Shown here piece by piece: positions 9,054-18,844 of a stretch of 61,816 nucleotides of DNA. The notes beneath the pieces are model-generated. The model worked only from the letters and a program-made list of their open reading frames with translations, did not search any database and was not told the origin of the DNA. How positions within the stretch are numbered: position 1 is the stretch's first letter; every line of letters begins with the position of its first letter. Position numbers and translations under genes: made by a program. The stretch lies in assembly GCA_017503065.1 (NCBI GenBank), contig JAFVTT010000037.1, forward strand, positions 1 through 61,816. Direction: 5' to 3'. Origin of the DNA: Bacteroidaceae bacterium (GTDB lineage: Bacteria; Bacteroidota; Bacteroidia; Bacteroidales; Bacteroidaceae).

Positions 9054-12000
9054 ATGAATAATATCATAAAGCTATTTTTGCTGTGGGCCGTGGTCACTAT
9101 GGCTCTCCCAGCTAACGCACAACGCCGTATCTCCGGTACCGTATCGGACGATATCGATGTTATTATCGGTGCCAATGTAAAGGAGGTTGACAAGAACAAC
9201 CGTATCCTGAATGCTACGGTAACCGACTTCAACGGTAACTTCACCATGACCCTGAAGGACGACAAGAGCAACCTTGTCATCTCCTATATCGGTTATAAGA
9301 CTGTTACCATCCCCACTGCCGGCAAGACAGTGTTCAAGGTCCATATGGAGGACAATGCCAAGGTGATGCAGACCGTAGAGATAAAGGCCAAGAAGCTGGC
9401 CGCCACCACAGGTCTAGACATCCCTGAGCGCGAGTTCTCCGGTGCTGTACAGAAATTCGATATGGCCGACCTCGACGGTCTGTCCTTCACCTCTGTCGAC
9501 GAGGCTCTGCAAGGTCAGATTGCCGGTCTGGACGTTGTTGCCAACTCCGGTAACGCCGGTGCAGGTACAACAATGCGTCTGCGCGGTACCAGCACCCTGA
9601 ACGGTAACGCACAGCCCCTTATCGTAGTTAACGACCACATCTTCGAACTTCCCGATGATGCCATGCAGGGAGTGGACTTCTCCAACATGGACAACGAGGA
9701 ACAGTTCTCTACACTGCTGAACGTAAACACCGAGGACATCGAGAGCATTACCGTACTGAAGGACGGTGCCGCTGCAAAGTGGGGTTCTAAGGGTTCTAAC
9801 GGTGTAATCGAAATCAAACTGAAGCGCGGTAAGCGCGGTAAGACTGCCGTTACCTTCAACTACAAGTTCACCGGCACATGGCAGCCCGACGGCTACAAGA
9901 TGCTGAACGGTGACGAGTACACCATGTACATGAAGGAGTCATACTACAACCCCACAAACACTTCCAAGAGTCTTCTGGAGTTGGACTACAACAACACCTA
10001 CGGCAGTATCTTCCACAACTACAACAAGAATACCGACTGGGTGGACGCTATCAGCCGCTTCGGTAAGGAGCACCACTACTACCTGACCCTCTCCGGTGGT
10101 GGTGAAAAGGCTACATTCCGTATCGGTGCAGGTTATGACATGAACGACGGTACTACCATCAACCAGGACTTCAACCGTTTCAGCACGATGACTGCTCTGG
10201 ACTACTGGGTCAGCGACCGCATCAAGTTCAGTTCAAACATCAACATGACCTTCACCACACGTCATAACAACACCGTTGCCAACTCTGCCAACAGCAAGGC
10301 CTACAAGGCTATGCCCAACATGAGCATCTATGCATACGACATCAACGGCAACCCCGTTTATGACCAATATGGCAATCCCCAGTACTTCAACATGTTGCCC
10401 CTGGCTGCAAACGCCGGTTACACTAACGGTATAGAGAACGACGGTTTCCACACCTCTTGGGAACTCCGTGATATGTTCCAGAACGGCAACCCCGTGGCTT
10501 ATGCCAACCTGAGCGACAACAAGCAGAAGCAGTACAACCTGACTCCCCAGTTCAGCGTTGAGTACAAACTTCTCGGCAAGGAAAGCGACCAGTGGCGTCT
10601 GAACTACGTGGGCGACGTTCAGCTGAACATCTACAACACCAGCGAGGATGCATACAACCCCGCAGAACTCATCAACATGCCTTGGATCAATGGTGGTGAT
10701 AACGGCGCTGACAACGGAAAATACAACAACAACCGTAACACCGTATATAACAGCGAGTACAAGTCATTGGAGTTCACTACCCGTCACGACCTGCGTTTCT
10801 ACAGCGCATTCAAGAACACCAAGCACAGTCTGAGCGGTCTTGCACGTTTCGAGATGCACTCAGGTAACTCTACCAGCCAGAGCAAGAGCATCTGGAACGT
10901 ACCCGACGGCGTTCAGGATCCCACTTCTCCCGGTATGCTGTACCAGGCCAATGCCAGCAACGGTTCATGGCGCGGTCAGAGCTTCTTCTTCCAGGCACAC
11001 TACTCTTACGACGGTAAGTACAACCTCGATGCCAGTGTGCGTGTAGACGGTAGCACCAACTTCGGTGCCGGCAACAAGTACGGTACATTCCCCTACTTCG
11101 CAGCACGTTGGAACATCTCCGACGAGAAATGGATGAACTGGTCAGACAGTTGGTTGTCAATGTTGGCATTCCGTCCCTCATACGGTATCTATGGTAACAG
11201 CTCTATCGGTGCCAACAACCAGTACAACCGTTACGGCAACGGTGGCATGTACAACGGTCACACCGTAATTATCCCCGAGAATCTCTCTCTGCAGAGCATC
11301 CGTTGGGAGAAGAGTTCTATCTGGAACATGGGCTTCAACCTGGGTCTGTTTGACGACATGCTCACCGTTGACGCCGAAATCTACGGCAAGAGAACAAAGG
11401 ACCTGCTCATCAGCGACATCCGCATTCCCTCTGCAAACGGATTTGCTACTCTGTCTAAGATGAACGGTGGCGTTATGTACAACAAGGGTTGGGAAGTCTA
11501 CATCAATTCAGGCAAGTTCGCCAAGGTTGGCAAGTTCAGCATGAAGGCTCGCTTCAACATGTCTCAGAACTTCAACAACGTGGAAGAACTGAACAGCCTC
11601 TATCTTGAGTCTGTGAACGGTGCCGAGAACTATCAGCCCAAGAACCTTGAATATAACCGCCGAGTACAGATAGGCAACGCTCTCGGTTCCATCTATGGTC
11701 TGAAGTACAAGGGCGTATACCGCTACGACTACGAGCACAACGGTTACACTCTGAACACCTGGAGCAAGTACGGTTACAACGAGACCATCATCGTTGACGG
11801 CGAGGAGCGCCGCGCCAAGGACTATGCCGAGTTCCTGCAGTACAAGCACACTGCCACCGGTAGAGACATCAAGGGTAACCCCATCAACACAGCAGCCGCA
11901 GCCGAGCGTCGTGGTGAGAACTTCACCTGCCCCGTGGCATACGACAAGAACGGCAACATGCTGACAGACGCAAAGGGCGAACCCCTGAAGATGTACTACG

Positions 12001-12632
12001 TTTACAACAACGACGGCGGCACACGCTACCAGTTCAACGGTGGTGACGCTATCTACGAAGACGTGAACAGCGACGGTCAGATTGACCGCTATGATATGGT
12101 CTACCTGGGCAACTCCAACCCCAAGTTCTACGGTGGTGGCGGTCTCACCTTCTTCTATGACAAGATGAGCCTGAACATCGGTCTGAACTTCCGTGTAGGC
12201 AGCCAGGTTGTCAACCTCGCCCGTATGACCTACGAGAGCATGCGCGACAACAACAACCAGTCATACGCTACTACATGGCGCTGGAGAAAGAATGGTGATA
12301 TCACCGAGATTCCCCGTGCCATCAACACATTCGGTACCGGTGCGTACAGTTACAACTCTCTGCCCAGCGACCGTTATGTTGAGGACGGTGACTACCTGCG
12401 CGTACAGTACATCCAGTTCCGCTACGACATGGATCCCAAGAAGTTCGATTGGCTGAAGAAGTGCGGCGTACGCACCCTTAACTTCTCTGCTTCTATCAAC
12501 AACCTGTTCTGCTGGAGCAAGTACACCGGTGTTGACCCCGAGGTTAGCCCCAACGGTTTCAACCCCGCTATCGACTACGCTAAGGTTCCCCGCTCTAAGT
12601 CATTCACTTGCAGTATAAATCTCGGATTCTAA
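9054..12632 (+). CDS. SusC/RagA-type TonB-dependent outer-membrane transporter (first)
   Basis: A 1,192-residue outer-membrane protein. A signal peptide (ending about ANAQ, residue 23) is followed by a carboxypeptidase-regulatory-like domain (about 24-110; ISGTVSDD, NFTMTL). The plug domain lies at about 130-260 (QPLIVVND; ESITVLKDGAAAKWGSKGSN), and a 22-strand-type barrel ends in an aromatic residue (INLGF). It imports bulky nutrients using TonB energy, together with the SusD-like lid encoded 12 nt downstream. The barrel is rich in Asn, Tyr and Gly, as usual. Neighbouring genes give no enzyme that would reveal the substrate. Confidence 0.96.
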   Translation: MNNIIKLFLLWAVVTMALPANAQRRISGTVSDDIDVIIGANVKEVDKNNRILNATVTDFNGNFTMTLKDDKSNLVISYIGYKTVTIPTAGKTVFKVHMEDNAKVMQTVEIKAKKLAATTGLDIPEREFSGAVQKFDMADLDGLSFTSVDEALQGQIAGLDVVANSGNAGAGTTMRLRGTSTLNGNAQPLIVVNDHIFELPDDAMQGVDFSNMDNEEQFSTLLNVNTEDIESITVLKDGAAAKWGSKGSNGVIEIKLKRGKRGKTAVTFNYKFTGTWQPDGYKMLNGDEYTMYMKESYYNPTNTSKSLLELDYNNTYGSIFHNYNKNTDWVDAISRFGKEHHYYLTLSGGGEKATFRIGAGYDMNDGTTINQDFNRFSTMTALDYWVSDRIKFSSNINMTFTTRHNNTVANSANSKAYKAMPNMSIYAYDINGNPVYDQYGNPQYFNMLPLAANAGYTNGIENDGFHTSWELRDMFQNGNPVAYANLSDNKQKQYNLTPQFSVEYKLLGKESDQWRLNYVGDVQLNIYNTSEDAYNPAELINMPWINGGDNGADNGKYNNNRNTVYNSEYKSLEFTTRHDLRFYSAFKNTKHSLSGLARFEMHSGNSTSQSKSIWNVPDGVQDPTSPGMLYQANASNGSWRGQSFFFQAHYSYDGKYNLDASVRVDGSTNFGAGNKYGTFPYFAARWNISDEKWMNWSDSWLSMLAFRPSYGIYGNSSIGANNQYNRYGNGGMYNGHTVIIPENLSLQSIRWEKSSIWNMGFNLGLFDDMLTVDAEIYGKRTKDLLISDIRIPSANGFATLSKMNGGVMYNKGWEVYINSGKFAKVGKFSMKARFNMSQNFNNVEELNSLYLESVNGAENYQPKNLEYNRRVQIGNALGSIYGLKYKGVYRYDYEHNGYTLNTWSKYGYNETIIVDGEERRAKDYAEFLQYKHTATGRDIKGNPINTAAAAERRGENFTCPVAYDKNGNMLTDAKGEPLKMYYVYNNDGGTRYQFNGGDAIYEDVNSDGQIDRYDMVYLGNSNPKFYGGGGLTFFYDKMSLNIGLNFRVGSQVVNLARMTYESMRDNNNQSYATTWRWRKNGDITEIPRAINTFGTGAYSYNSLPSDRYVEDGDYLRVQYIQFRYDMDPKKFDWLKKCGVRTLNFSASINNLFCWSKYTGVDPEVSPNGFNPAIDYAKVPRSKSFTCSINLGF

Positions 12633-12644
12633 TATCAACAGATA

Positions 12645-14495
12645 ATGAAAACATATAAGAATATATTCAAAGCAACTTCCCTTCTGGCCGTGATGTCGCT
12701 GGCAATGACATCATGCAATGACTGGCTGACAGTTCATCCCCAGACACAGATTGTGGAAGAAAACTTCTGGGAAGACAAGAACGACCTGGAAGGTGTACGC
12801 TACGGCGTATACAAGAATATGGCCGATCAGGTGGAGAAGATGATCATTTGGGGTGATCTTCGTGCAACTGACGTGTACAATCTGACCGCCCAGAGAACAA
12901 GCGATCAGGGCAACCGCGACAACTTCCGCAATATCATCCAGGCCGACATAGATACCACATGGGCATACTATGACTGGAGTGGCATGTACCGCACCATCGG
13001 TTATTGCAACAAGGTGCTCCAGCATGGCGAAGAGGTATTGGAGAAGGACAAGCAGTTCACAGCCAGCGAATGGCGTCAGATGAAGGCAGAAATGGTGACA
13101 ATGCGTGCACTGAGCTACTTCTATCTGGTACGTGCATTCAAGAGCATCCCCTACACCACAAAGGTGGTAAACAGCGACAGCGAGGTGGAATACTTCCCCC
13201 AGTTGCCCGCATTGGATGTGATGGACAGCCTTATCAACGATGTTGAAAGTGTGGCAGGACAGGCCCGCAACCGCTTTGTCGATGTCAAGGAGACCAAGGG
13301 CATGATTACAAACACTGCCATCTATGCTCTGCTCAGCGACATGTACCTGTGGCGCGCAAGCATGCGTCAGGGCCGCTCTCTCGGCGACTCTACCATCACA
13401 CAGGCTATGGTAATCGATGACTACCAGAAGTGCATTCTGAACAGCGAACTCTCCATCAGCAAACTGAAGGACCAGTTCGACGAGGAAAGAAAGGGTCTGG
13501 GTGCAAACCTTGGCAAGAGCGACTATGTAAGCTGGAGCAATGCACCTTCCTTCAACGGCAAGACCATCGACTTCATGTACACCAACGATGTAGATGAAGC
13601 CAACCGCGGCAACTTCGACCTGATTGCCCAGAAGAGAATCTTCAACCAGGGTAACAGTTACGAGAGTATCTTCGAACTGCAGTTCAACACCAGCGACAGC
13701 CGAAAGAACGATGCGGTGAACAGCATTTGGGGTGCCTTCAACAAATCCCATCTTGTAAGCACATTCCCCTACACTGGTGAAGAAGCAGATGGTGTATATG
13801 ACACCCGCTACTGGTTCAGTGCCTGGAACAAATTGCTTGGCAACGACAATCCTGTCGACTTCTACTGCCTGAAGTGGGCAGACGCTCTGCCTTTAATTGA
13901 AGGTAACATCGGCCAAGCAGATGCCGACATCCAGGTTTCTTTTGAACAGGACGAGTACAAGAACTGGATTGTGTATCGTCTGAGCGATGTTCTGCTTATG
14001 AATGCTGAGGCACGTGCATGTCTGGGCGAATTGAAGGTTGACGCTAGCGAAAACAACAAGGTTTGCCAGCAAATTCTGCGTATGGTAAACAGACGCTGGT
14101 GGATTAACGTAGTGAGCGGTGGCGACTTCAACACCAACGTTAACGTCAACGACGCCAATGCAGATGCCTACTACAACTCTCCCAACAACCTGATGAACGT
14201 AATGAACACCCGCAAGCGTGAGTTCATCGGCGAAGGCAAGCGTTGGTTCGACCTCGTACGTTATGCAGAACGCATCAGCGAGAGCGACGAGAGCATCGAA
14301 GGCACAAAGGGCGAGAATGGAATATTTGAGACCTTCATGGGTAATGTGGATGGTATAGACATGGTAAAGAACCGTTGTGAAAACCTCTGGGCTTTGTATT
14401 GCCCCATCTACTACATGGAGTGCAAGGCTTACCGTGCAAATGGTGCCAACATCAACCAGAATCCCATCTGGAACAAATCTAAGTATGACAGATAA
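12645..14495 (+). CDS. SusD/RagB-family outer-membrane lipoprotein (first)
   Basis: A 616-residue substrate-binding lipoprotein that acts as the lid of the preceding SusC channel. It has a signal peptide with lipobox MTSC (Cys24), the N-terminal SusD-like pattern (WLTVHPQTQIVEENFW), a TPR-like middle (AEMVTMRALSYFYLVRAFKSIPY) and the C-terminal KREFIGEGKRWFDLVRY motif typical of RagB/SusD. Spacing to the SusC gene is 12 nt and to the next fasciclin gene 17 nt, which supports one operon. Confidence 0.95.
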   Translation: MKTYKNIFKATSLLAVMSLAMTSCNDWLTVHPQTQIVEENFWEDKNDLEGVRYGVYKNMADQVEKMIIWGDLRATDVYNLTAQRTSDQGNRDNFRNIIQADIDTTWAYYDWSGMYRTIGYCNKVLQHGEEVLEKDKQFTASEWRQMKAEMVTMRALSYFYLVRAFKSIPYTTKVVNSDSEVEYFPQLPALDVMDSLINDVESVAGQARNRFVDVKETKGMITNTAIYALLSDMYLWRASMRQGRSLGDSTITQAMVIDDYQKCILNSELSISKLKDQFDEERKGLGANLGKSDYVSWSNAPSFNGKTIDFMYTNDVDEANRGNFDLIAQKRIFNQGNSYESIFELQFNTSDSRKNDAVNSIWGAFNKSHLVSTFPYTGEEADGVYDTRYWFSAWNKLLGNDNPVDFYCLKWADALPLIEGNIGQADADIQVSFEQDEYKNWIVYRLSDVLLMNAEARACLGELKVDASENNKVCQQILRMVNRRWWINVVSGGDFNTNVNVNDANADAYYNSPNNLMNVMNTRKREFIGEGKRWFDLVRYAERISESDESIEGTKGENGIFETFMGNVDGIDMVKNRCENLWALYCPIYYMECKAYRANGANINQNPIWNKSKYDR

Positions 14496-14512
14496 TAGAG
14501 GAGGATTATAAA

Positions 14513-16753
14513 ATGAAAATCATATCAAAAATCAAGAGTTTCATACTTCTGCTCCCTATGGTGGCAGGAGTGGCCCTGACTCAGAGTTGTACGGAAGATA
14601 TTGACACTTCATCAAGATACACATTCACCGGCAACACCGTCCTCAGTTATCTTGAGGACCATGCCGATGTGTACAGCGAATACCGCAGCCTGCTGGATAC
14701 CGTGAAGGTCAGTGACTTCTCCAACTCAACCGTGAGTCAGCTTCTTTCAGCACGTGGTAACTACACTTGTTTTGCTCCCACCAACGAGGCTATCCACAAC
14801 TACCTCGTACACCTGGTGGACAGCGGTATCATCAGCGATTCCACATGGAGCGCGCCTGAGTTCCTGGAAGTGAACCCCGAAACAGGAAAGAAAGATTTGC
14901 TGTATCAGATCCAGTGCAACATCGTGTACAACAGTATCATTGATGCCGGCGACAACTCGGCCGCCTTCCAGACCAGCGACTTCAGCGAACGTGCTCCCAA
15001 GAACGAAGTACTCAGCCTTCCCAACATGAAGGAGCGCAAACTGCAGATAACCGAGGGTAATGGTACAAGATATGCAATCGAAGGTAGCAATATCGACGAC
15101 AACAACTGCAACATCTACACCATCAACGGTTACATCCATCAGGTACACAAGGTTATCGACCCCAACGAGCAGACTATCACCGACATTTTCCAAGAGATGA
15201 TTGAGGAGCAGCAGTACGGGTTCTTCACCTATGCAGTCCTGCTGCAAGCTTGTGGCCTTTCTGAGGAAATGGCACAGAAAGAGGACGAGGTTTACTACCA
15301 GATGCTGATGTCTGGCGAACTGGAGCAGCACTTCAGCGAGCCTCACCCCACCTACTCAGGTGCCGGTGACCCCGAAAGAGGTAAGGGTGCAAATGGTGGC
15401 AACAACTCTTACGGTTGGTACCCCAAGCGCAGAATGATTGGCTACACCCTGTTCCTTGAGAAGGACAGCTGGTGGGAACAGGCTCTCGGTCTGGAAGACA
15501 GTACTATCCACACCAAGCCCGCAGAAGAAGTTATCGCTTTGGTAGCAGAATATGTTAAGGAAAATAACTACCACATGCCCAATGCTTCTCACGACGACAA
15601 CTACACCAGCACTGACAATGCACTGAACCAGTTCGTAACCTATCACGTCGTTCCCGGAAAGGTGGAAAACAACAAGTTGGTTATCCACTTCAACGAGTAC
15701 GGCTATAGCCAGGACCTGAGGCAGCCCAAGTCTTGTGTCTACGACTTCTACATCACTGCAGGCTTGCGCAGACTTTTGAAGACATACAAGTCTCCTGGCA
15801 ACAAGAACACCATTTACCTGAACCGTTTCCCCGTCATCAACAATGCAACCGACGGCGACTATACCGAGGTTAGTTGCGAGGACGAGAAGGCCGGTGTTGA
15901 AATTCTGGTAGACGAAATGTTACGTCCCTACAATGCATTTGTCTACCCCATCAGCGATTGCATCTACTTCAACGAGCAGATGGCAGAAACCTTCGGTAAG
16001 GAGCGTATCCGAATCGACGTGGCTACCTTCTTCAAGGAGTTCTTGACAAACGACATCCGTTCTAACGAGAATTCTACATGGCCATACCAGTGCGTCGGCA
16101 TGCCCATCACCAGCAAGTACACATACTGCGAAGGTCTTGAAATTGGCGACGAGACACGTTTCCACTATCTGAGCGGACGAGTAGGTGGTGGCAGCTGGGC
16201 CAACTATCAGGGTGACGAGTTGAACGTGGTAGGTAACTACGAAATGACCATGAAACTGCCTCCCGTTCCCAAGGACGGTGTATATGAGTTGCGTCTGGGT
16301 CTGAGTACCAACAACCGTCGCGGTATGTGCCAGGTTTACTGGGGTACCAACAAGAATGCCCTGCCTGCAGTGGGTGTGCCTCTGGACATGCGCATGACAG
16401 GTACACAAACCCTGGTAATGTCAGGCCAGTCATTCCCCTCTATCGTAGGTTGGGAACCTGACGTAAAGGGCGATGACGATGTCAATGCCGAGGTGGACAA
16501 GAAGATGCGTAACAACGGATACATGAAGGGTCCCAAGTATGTCAACTACATGGGTGGCAACCAATTGCTGCGCGACCGTCAGGAAGCCCTCAGAAAAATC
16601 GTCATCAGATCTGAGATGAAGGCCAACGAGACCTACTACATCCAGTTCAAGAACGTATTGGACAACCTCGCCACAGAGTTCTTCATGGACTACATCGAAT
16701 ACTGTCCCAAGGAAGTTTATGACAACCCATTGATTCCTGAGGACATCTGGTAA
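14513..16753 (+). CDS. Fasciclin-domain lipoprotein (second)
   Basis: A 746-residue lipoprotein with a hydrophobic leader and Cys26 in LTQSC. FAS1 signatures are clear: NYTCFAPTNEAI (about residue 83) is the first motif and TYHVVPG (about 377) the second motif of a FAS1 domain, so at least two domains are present. The last 200 residues (for example YELRLGLSTNNRR) look like a beta-sandwich I cannot name. It lies 17 nt after the first SusD gene and 75 nt before another fasciclin gene. A role as an accessory surface-binding protein of the SusCD pair is inferred from position only. Confidence 0.87.
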   Translation: MKIISKIKSFILLLPMVAGVALTQSCTEDIDTSSRYTFTGNTVLSYLEDHADVYSEYRSLLDTVKVSDFSNSTVSQLLSARGNYTCFAPTNEAIHNYLVHLVDSGIISDSTWSAPEFLEVNPETGKKDLLYQIQCNIVYNSIIDAGDNSAAFQTSDFSERAPKNEVLSLPNMKERKLQITEGNGTRYAIEGSNIDDNNCNIYTINGYIHQVHKVIDPNEQTITDIFQEMIEEQQYGFFTYAVLLQACGLSEEMAQKEDEVYYQMLMSGELEQHFSEPHPTYSGAGDPERGKGANGGNNSYGWYPKRRMIGYTLFLEKDSWWEQALGLEDSTIHTKPAEEVIALVAEYVKENNYHMPNASHDDNYTSTDNALNQFVTYHVVPGKVENNKLVIHFNEYGYSQDLRQPKSCVYDFYITAGLRRLLKTYKSPGNKNTIYLNRFPVINNATDGDYTEVSCEDEKAGVEILVDEMLRPYNAFVYPISDCIYFNEQMAETFGKERIRIDVATFFKEFLTNDIRSNENSTWPYQCVGMPITSKYTYCEGLEIGDETRFHYLSGRVGGGSWANYQGDELNVVGNYEMTMKLPPVPKDGVYELRLGLSTNNRRGMCQVYWGTNKNALPAVGVPLDMRMTGTQTLVMSGQSFPSIVGWEPDVKGDDDVNAEVDKKMRNNGYMKGPKYVNYMGGNQLLRDRQEALRKIVIRSEMKANETYYIQFKNVLDNLATEFFMDYIEYCPKEVYDNPLIPEDIW

Positions 16754-16828
16754 TCGGATGGAAATGTCGACATAACTCTTATAATATAACAAACAACCTA
16801 AACAATTCACTATTCATATTACATATAT

Positions 16829-18811
16829 ATGAAAAAAGGAATAAGCAAATATCTCGGAGCACTCGTAATGGGAACTGCCTTAATGGCAGTCCCCTCGTGC
16901 ACCGACACTTGGAACGAGCATTACCAGACAGAGGATGCCTACACCGCTACGGAAAGCCTGTGGGAACTGCTGGAAGCACGTGAAGATCTGAGCAACTTCC
17001 GCTCTATCATTGGTAAAGCAAAATTCTATCGCGATGAGACACATCCTGCCTATACCGTTAACGGCAAGGATACCGTGTACTACACCTTCAAGGATGTCCT
17101 CAATGCCAACTCTCCCATTACAGTATGGGCTCCCGTCAACGACGCTCTGACAGCCGAAGAATGGCAGAAGTTCGAGGAAATGGCAGAAAAGGACGGTTAC
17201 AACCTGCAGCAGCAGTTCGTGGGTAACCACATTGCCCTTTACCGCAAGACCATGGCCAAGAGCGGCAAGGAGACCCTGCGCCTGATCAACAGCAAGTTCG
17301 CCGTTATCAACTATGATGAAGGCACACTTCAGAAGGCTCAGGTAGTGGAGAAGAACATCGGTGCACGCAATGGTCTGTTGCACACTCTGGATGCCCAGAA
17401 CGAGTTCCTCTTCAACCTGTACGAGTACATCAAGTTCAGCGGTGAAGTTGAGACTTTCCGCAACTACCTTGTACAGCGCGATACCGTTTACTTCATGGAA
17501 TCCGCAAGTATCGAAGGTCTGCCCGACGAGAACGGTAACCCCACCTACGTGGACAGCGTTTACTTCCAGGACAACATGTTGTTCAACAACCATACCTATA
17601 ACCCCACTGGTGCCGATGCCGAGGATGCATGGATGAACAGCATGTGGATGTTCAATGCACAAATCAACACCGAGGACTCTGCATTCGTAATGGTTGTTCC
17701 CACCGACCTGGCATGGCAAAATGCCACAGAGATGCTCAAGCCCCTGTACAACTACGTGAGCACCTATCCCAGAATGGACAAGGTGAACGTCACCGCCACA
17801 AAGGGCGAGACTATGGACATCTTCGGTGCAAGAAAGACTTTTGCCAACGGCAAGGGTTACGAGACCGTTGACTCCCTGCAGGACGTAAACATCAATATGG
17901 ACATCATCAGCCCATTGGTGTTCAACGTGAACCTCCAGCCCCAGGTAAACGGCCAGATATGGACAGCAGAGAAGTTCATGAACGGCGGTTACAAGGAATG
18001 TGAGTATCTGCTTACCACCGTTGGCGATACCATCCGTGATATCTACGAGATGCAGGATGGCGTGAAGACTCTGGTATGGAGCAAGAACAGCCTGTTCGAA
18101 GGCGAAGGCGTTAAGGAAACCAAGGAAATGAGTAACGGTTATGCCATCATTACCGACAAATGGAACTATGCCCGCGACTACTGGATGCCCAACATCGATT
18201 TCGATGCAAGCGTATTGACAATTTACGACAAGGCTACTTCAACACGTCCTTCAGAGTATGACATCAACAACACTACTGCAGCAGATTGGATTGACAAGTA
18301 CGGACGTTGCAGCCAGCAGAGATACCTGCACGTAAATGCATCTTCTACAAGCACCAATCCTGAAGTTGCCTTCGGTCTGACAGGAAACAAGGATATGGCC
18401 AACGGTAACACTGCCGGCGTAATGAGTGGCAAGTATGAGATTCAGATTGTGATGGTTCCCCGCTGGTATGAAACCAGCTACGAAACTCCCGATACTGCCG
18501 GTGCCGCTCTGAAGAACAGAGTAGTCTGCACATTGTACTACTGGGATGAAAGCCTGATTGGCAACACAGACCTCAAGTACACAAAGCAGACTAAGCTTAC
18601 AAGCGCTCCCGTCGAGTATAGCGGTGAGAAGGTTGACACTCTCACTGTATTTACAGACGTTGAGTTCCCCGTTTCATACAAGAACTTAAGCAAAGCCTAC
18701 CCTGTTCTCCACATTAAGAGCGATTTGAAGAATACAGATGTAAGCAAAAATGGTTACTCACGCCCCTTCAACATTGACAGAATCATCCTTAAGAGCAAGC
18801 AGGCAGAGTAA
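16829..18811 (+). CDS. Fasciclin-domain lipoprotein (third)
   Basis: A 660-residue lipoprotein with signal peptide and Cys24 in VPSC. Two FAS1-like segments begin near ITVWAPVNDAL (about residue 97) and FVMVVPTDLAW (about 286), less canonical than in the other two proteins. The C-terminal 170 residues (RYLHVNASS, then YEIQIVMVPRWYE) resemble a beta-sandwich and have a counterpart in the preceding protein. It is 33 nt upstream of the second SusC gene. Three size classes of fasciclin lipoprotein in one locus suggest a multi-component surface assembly, which is inference. Confidence 0.82.
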   Translation: MKKGISKYLGALVMGTALMAVPSCTDTWNEHYQTEDAYTATESLWELLEAREDLSNFRSIIGKAKFYRDETHPAYTVNGKDTVYYTFKDVLNANSPITVWAPVNDALTAEEWQKFEEMAEKDGYNLQQQFVGNHIALYRKTMAKSGKETLRLINSKFAVINYDEGTLQKAQVVEKNIGARNGLLHTLDAQNEFLFNLYEYIKFSGEVETFRNYLVQRDTVYFMESASIEGLPDENGNPTYVDSVYFQDNMLFNNHTYNPTGADAEDAWMNSMWMFNAQINTEDSAFVMVVPTDLAWQNATEMLKPLYNYVSTYPRMDKVNVTATKGETMDIFGARKTFANGKGYETVDSLQDVNINMDIISPLVFNVNLQPQVNGQIWTAEKFMNGGYKECEYLLTTVGDTIRDIYEMQDGVKTLVWSKNSLFEGEGVKETKEMSNGYAIITDKWNYARDYWMPNIDFDASVLTIYDKATSTRPSEYDINNTTAADWIDKYGRCSQQRYLHVNASSTSTNPEVAFGLTGNKDMANGNTAGVMSGKYEIQIVMVPRWYETSYETPDTAGAALKNRVVCTLYYWDESLIGNTDLKYTKQTKLTSAPVEYSGEKVDTLTVFTDVEFPVSYKNLSKAYPVLHIKSDLKNTDVSKNGYSRPFNIDRIILKSKQAE

Positions 18812-18844
18812 TATACAGATGTCAATTACATAAAGCAAAGAACA

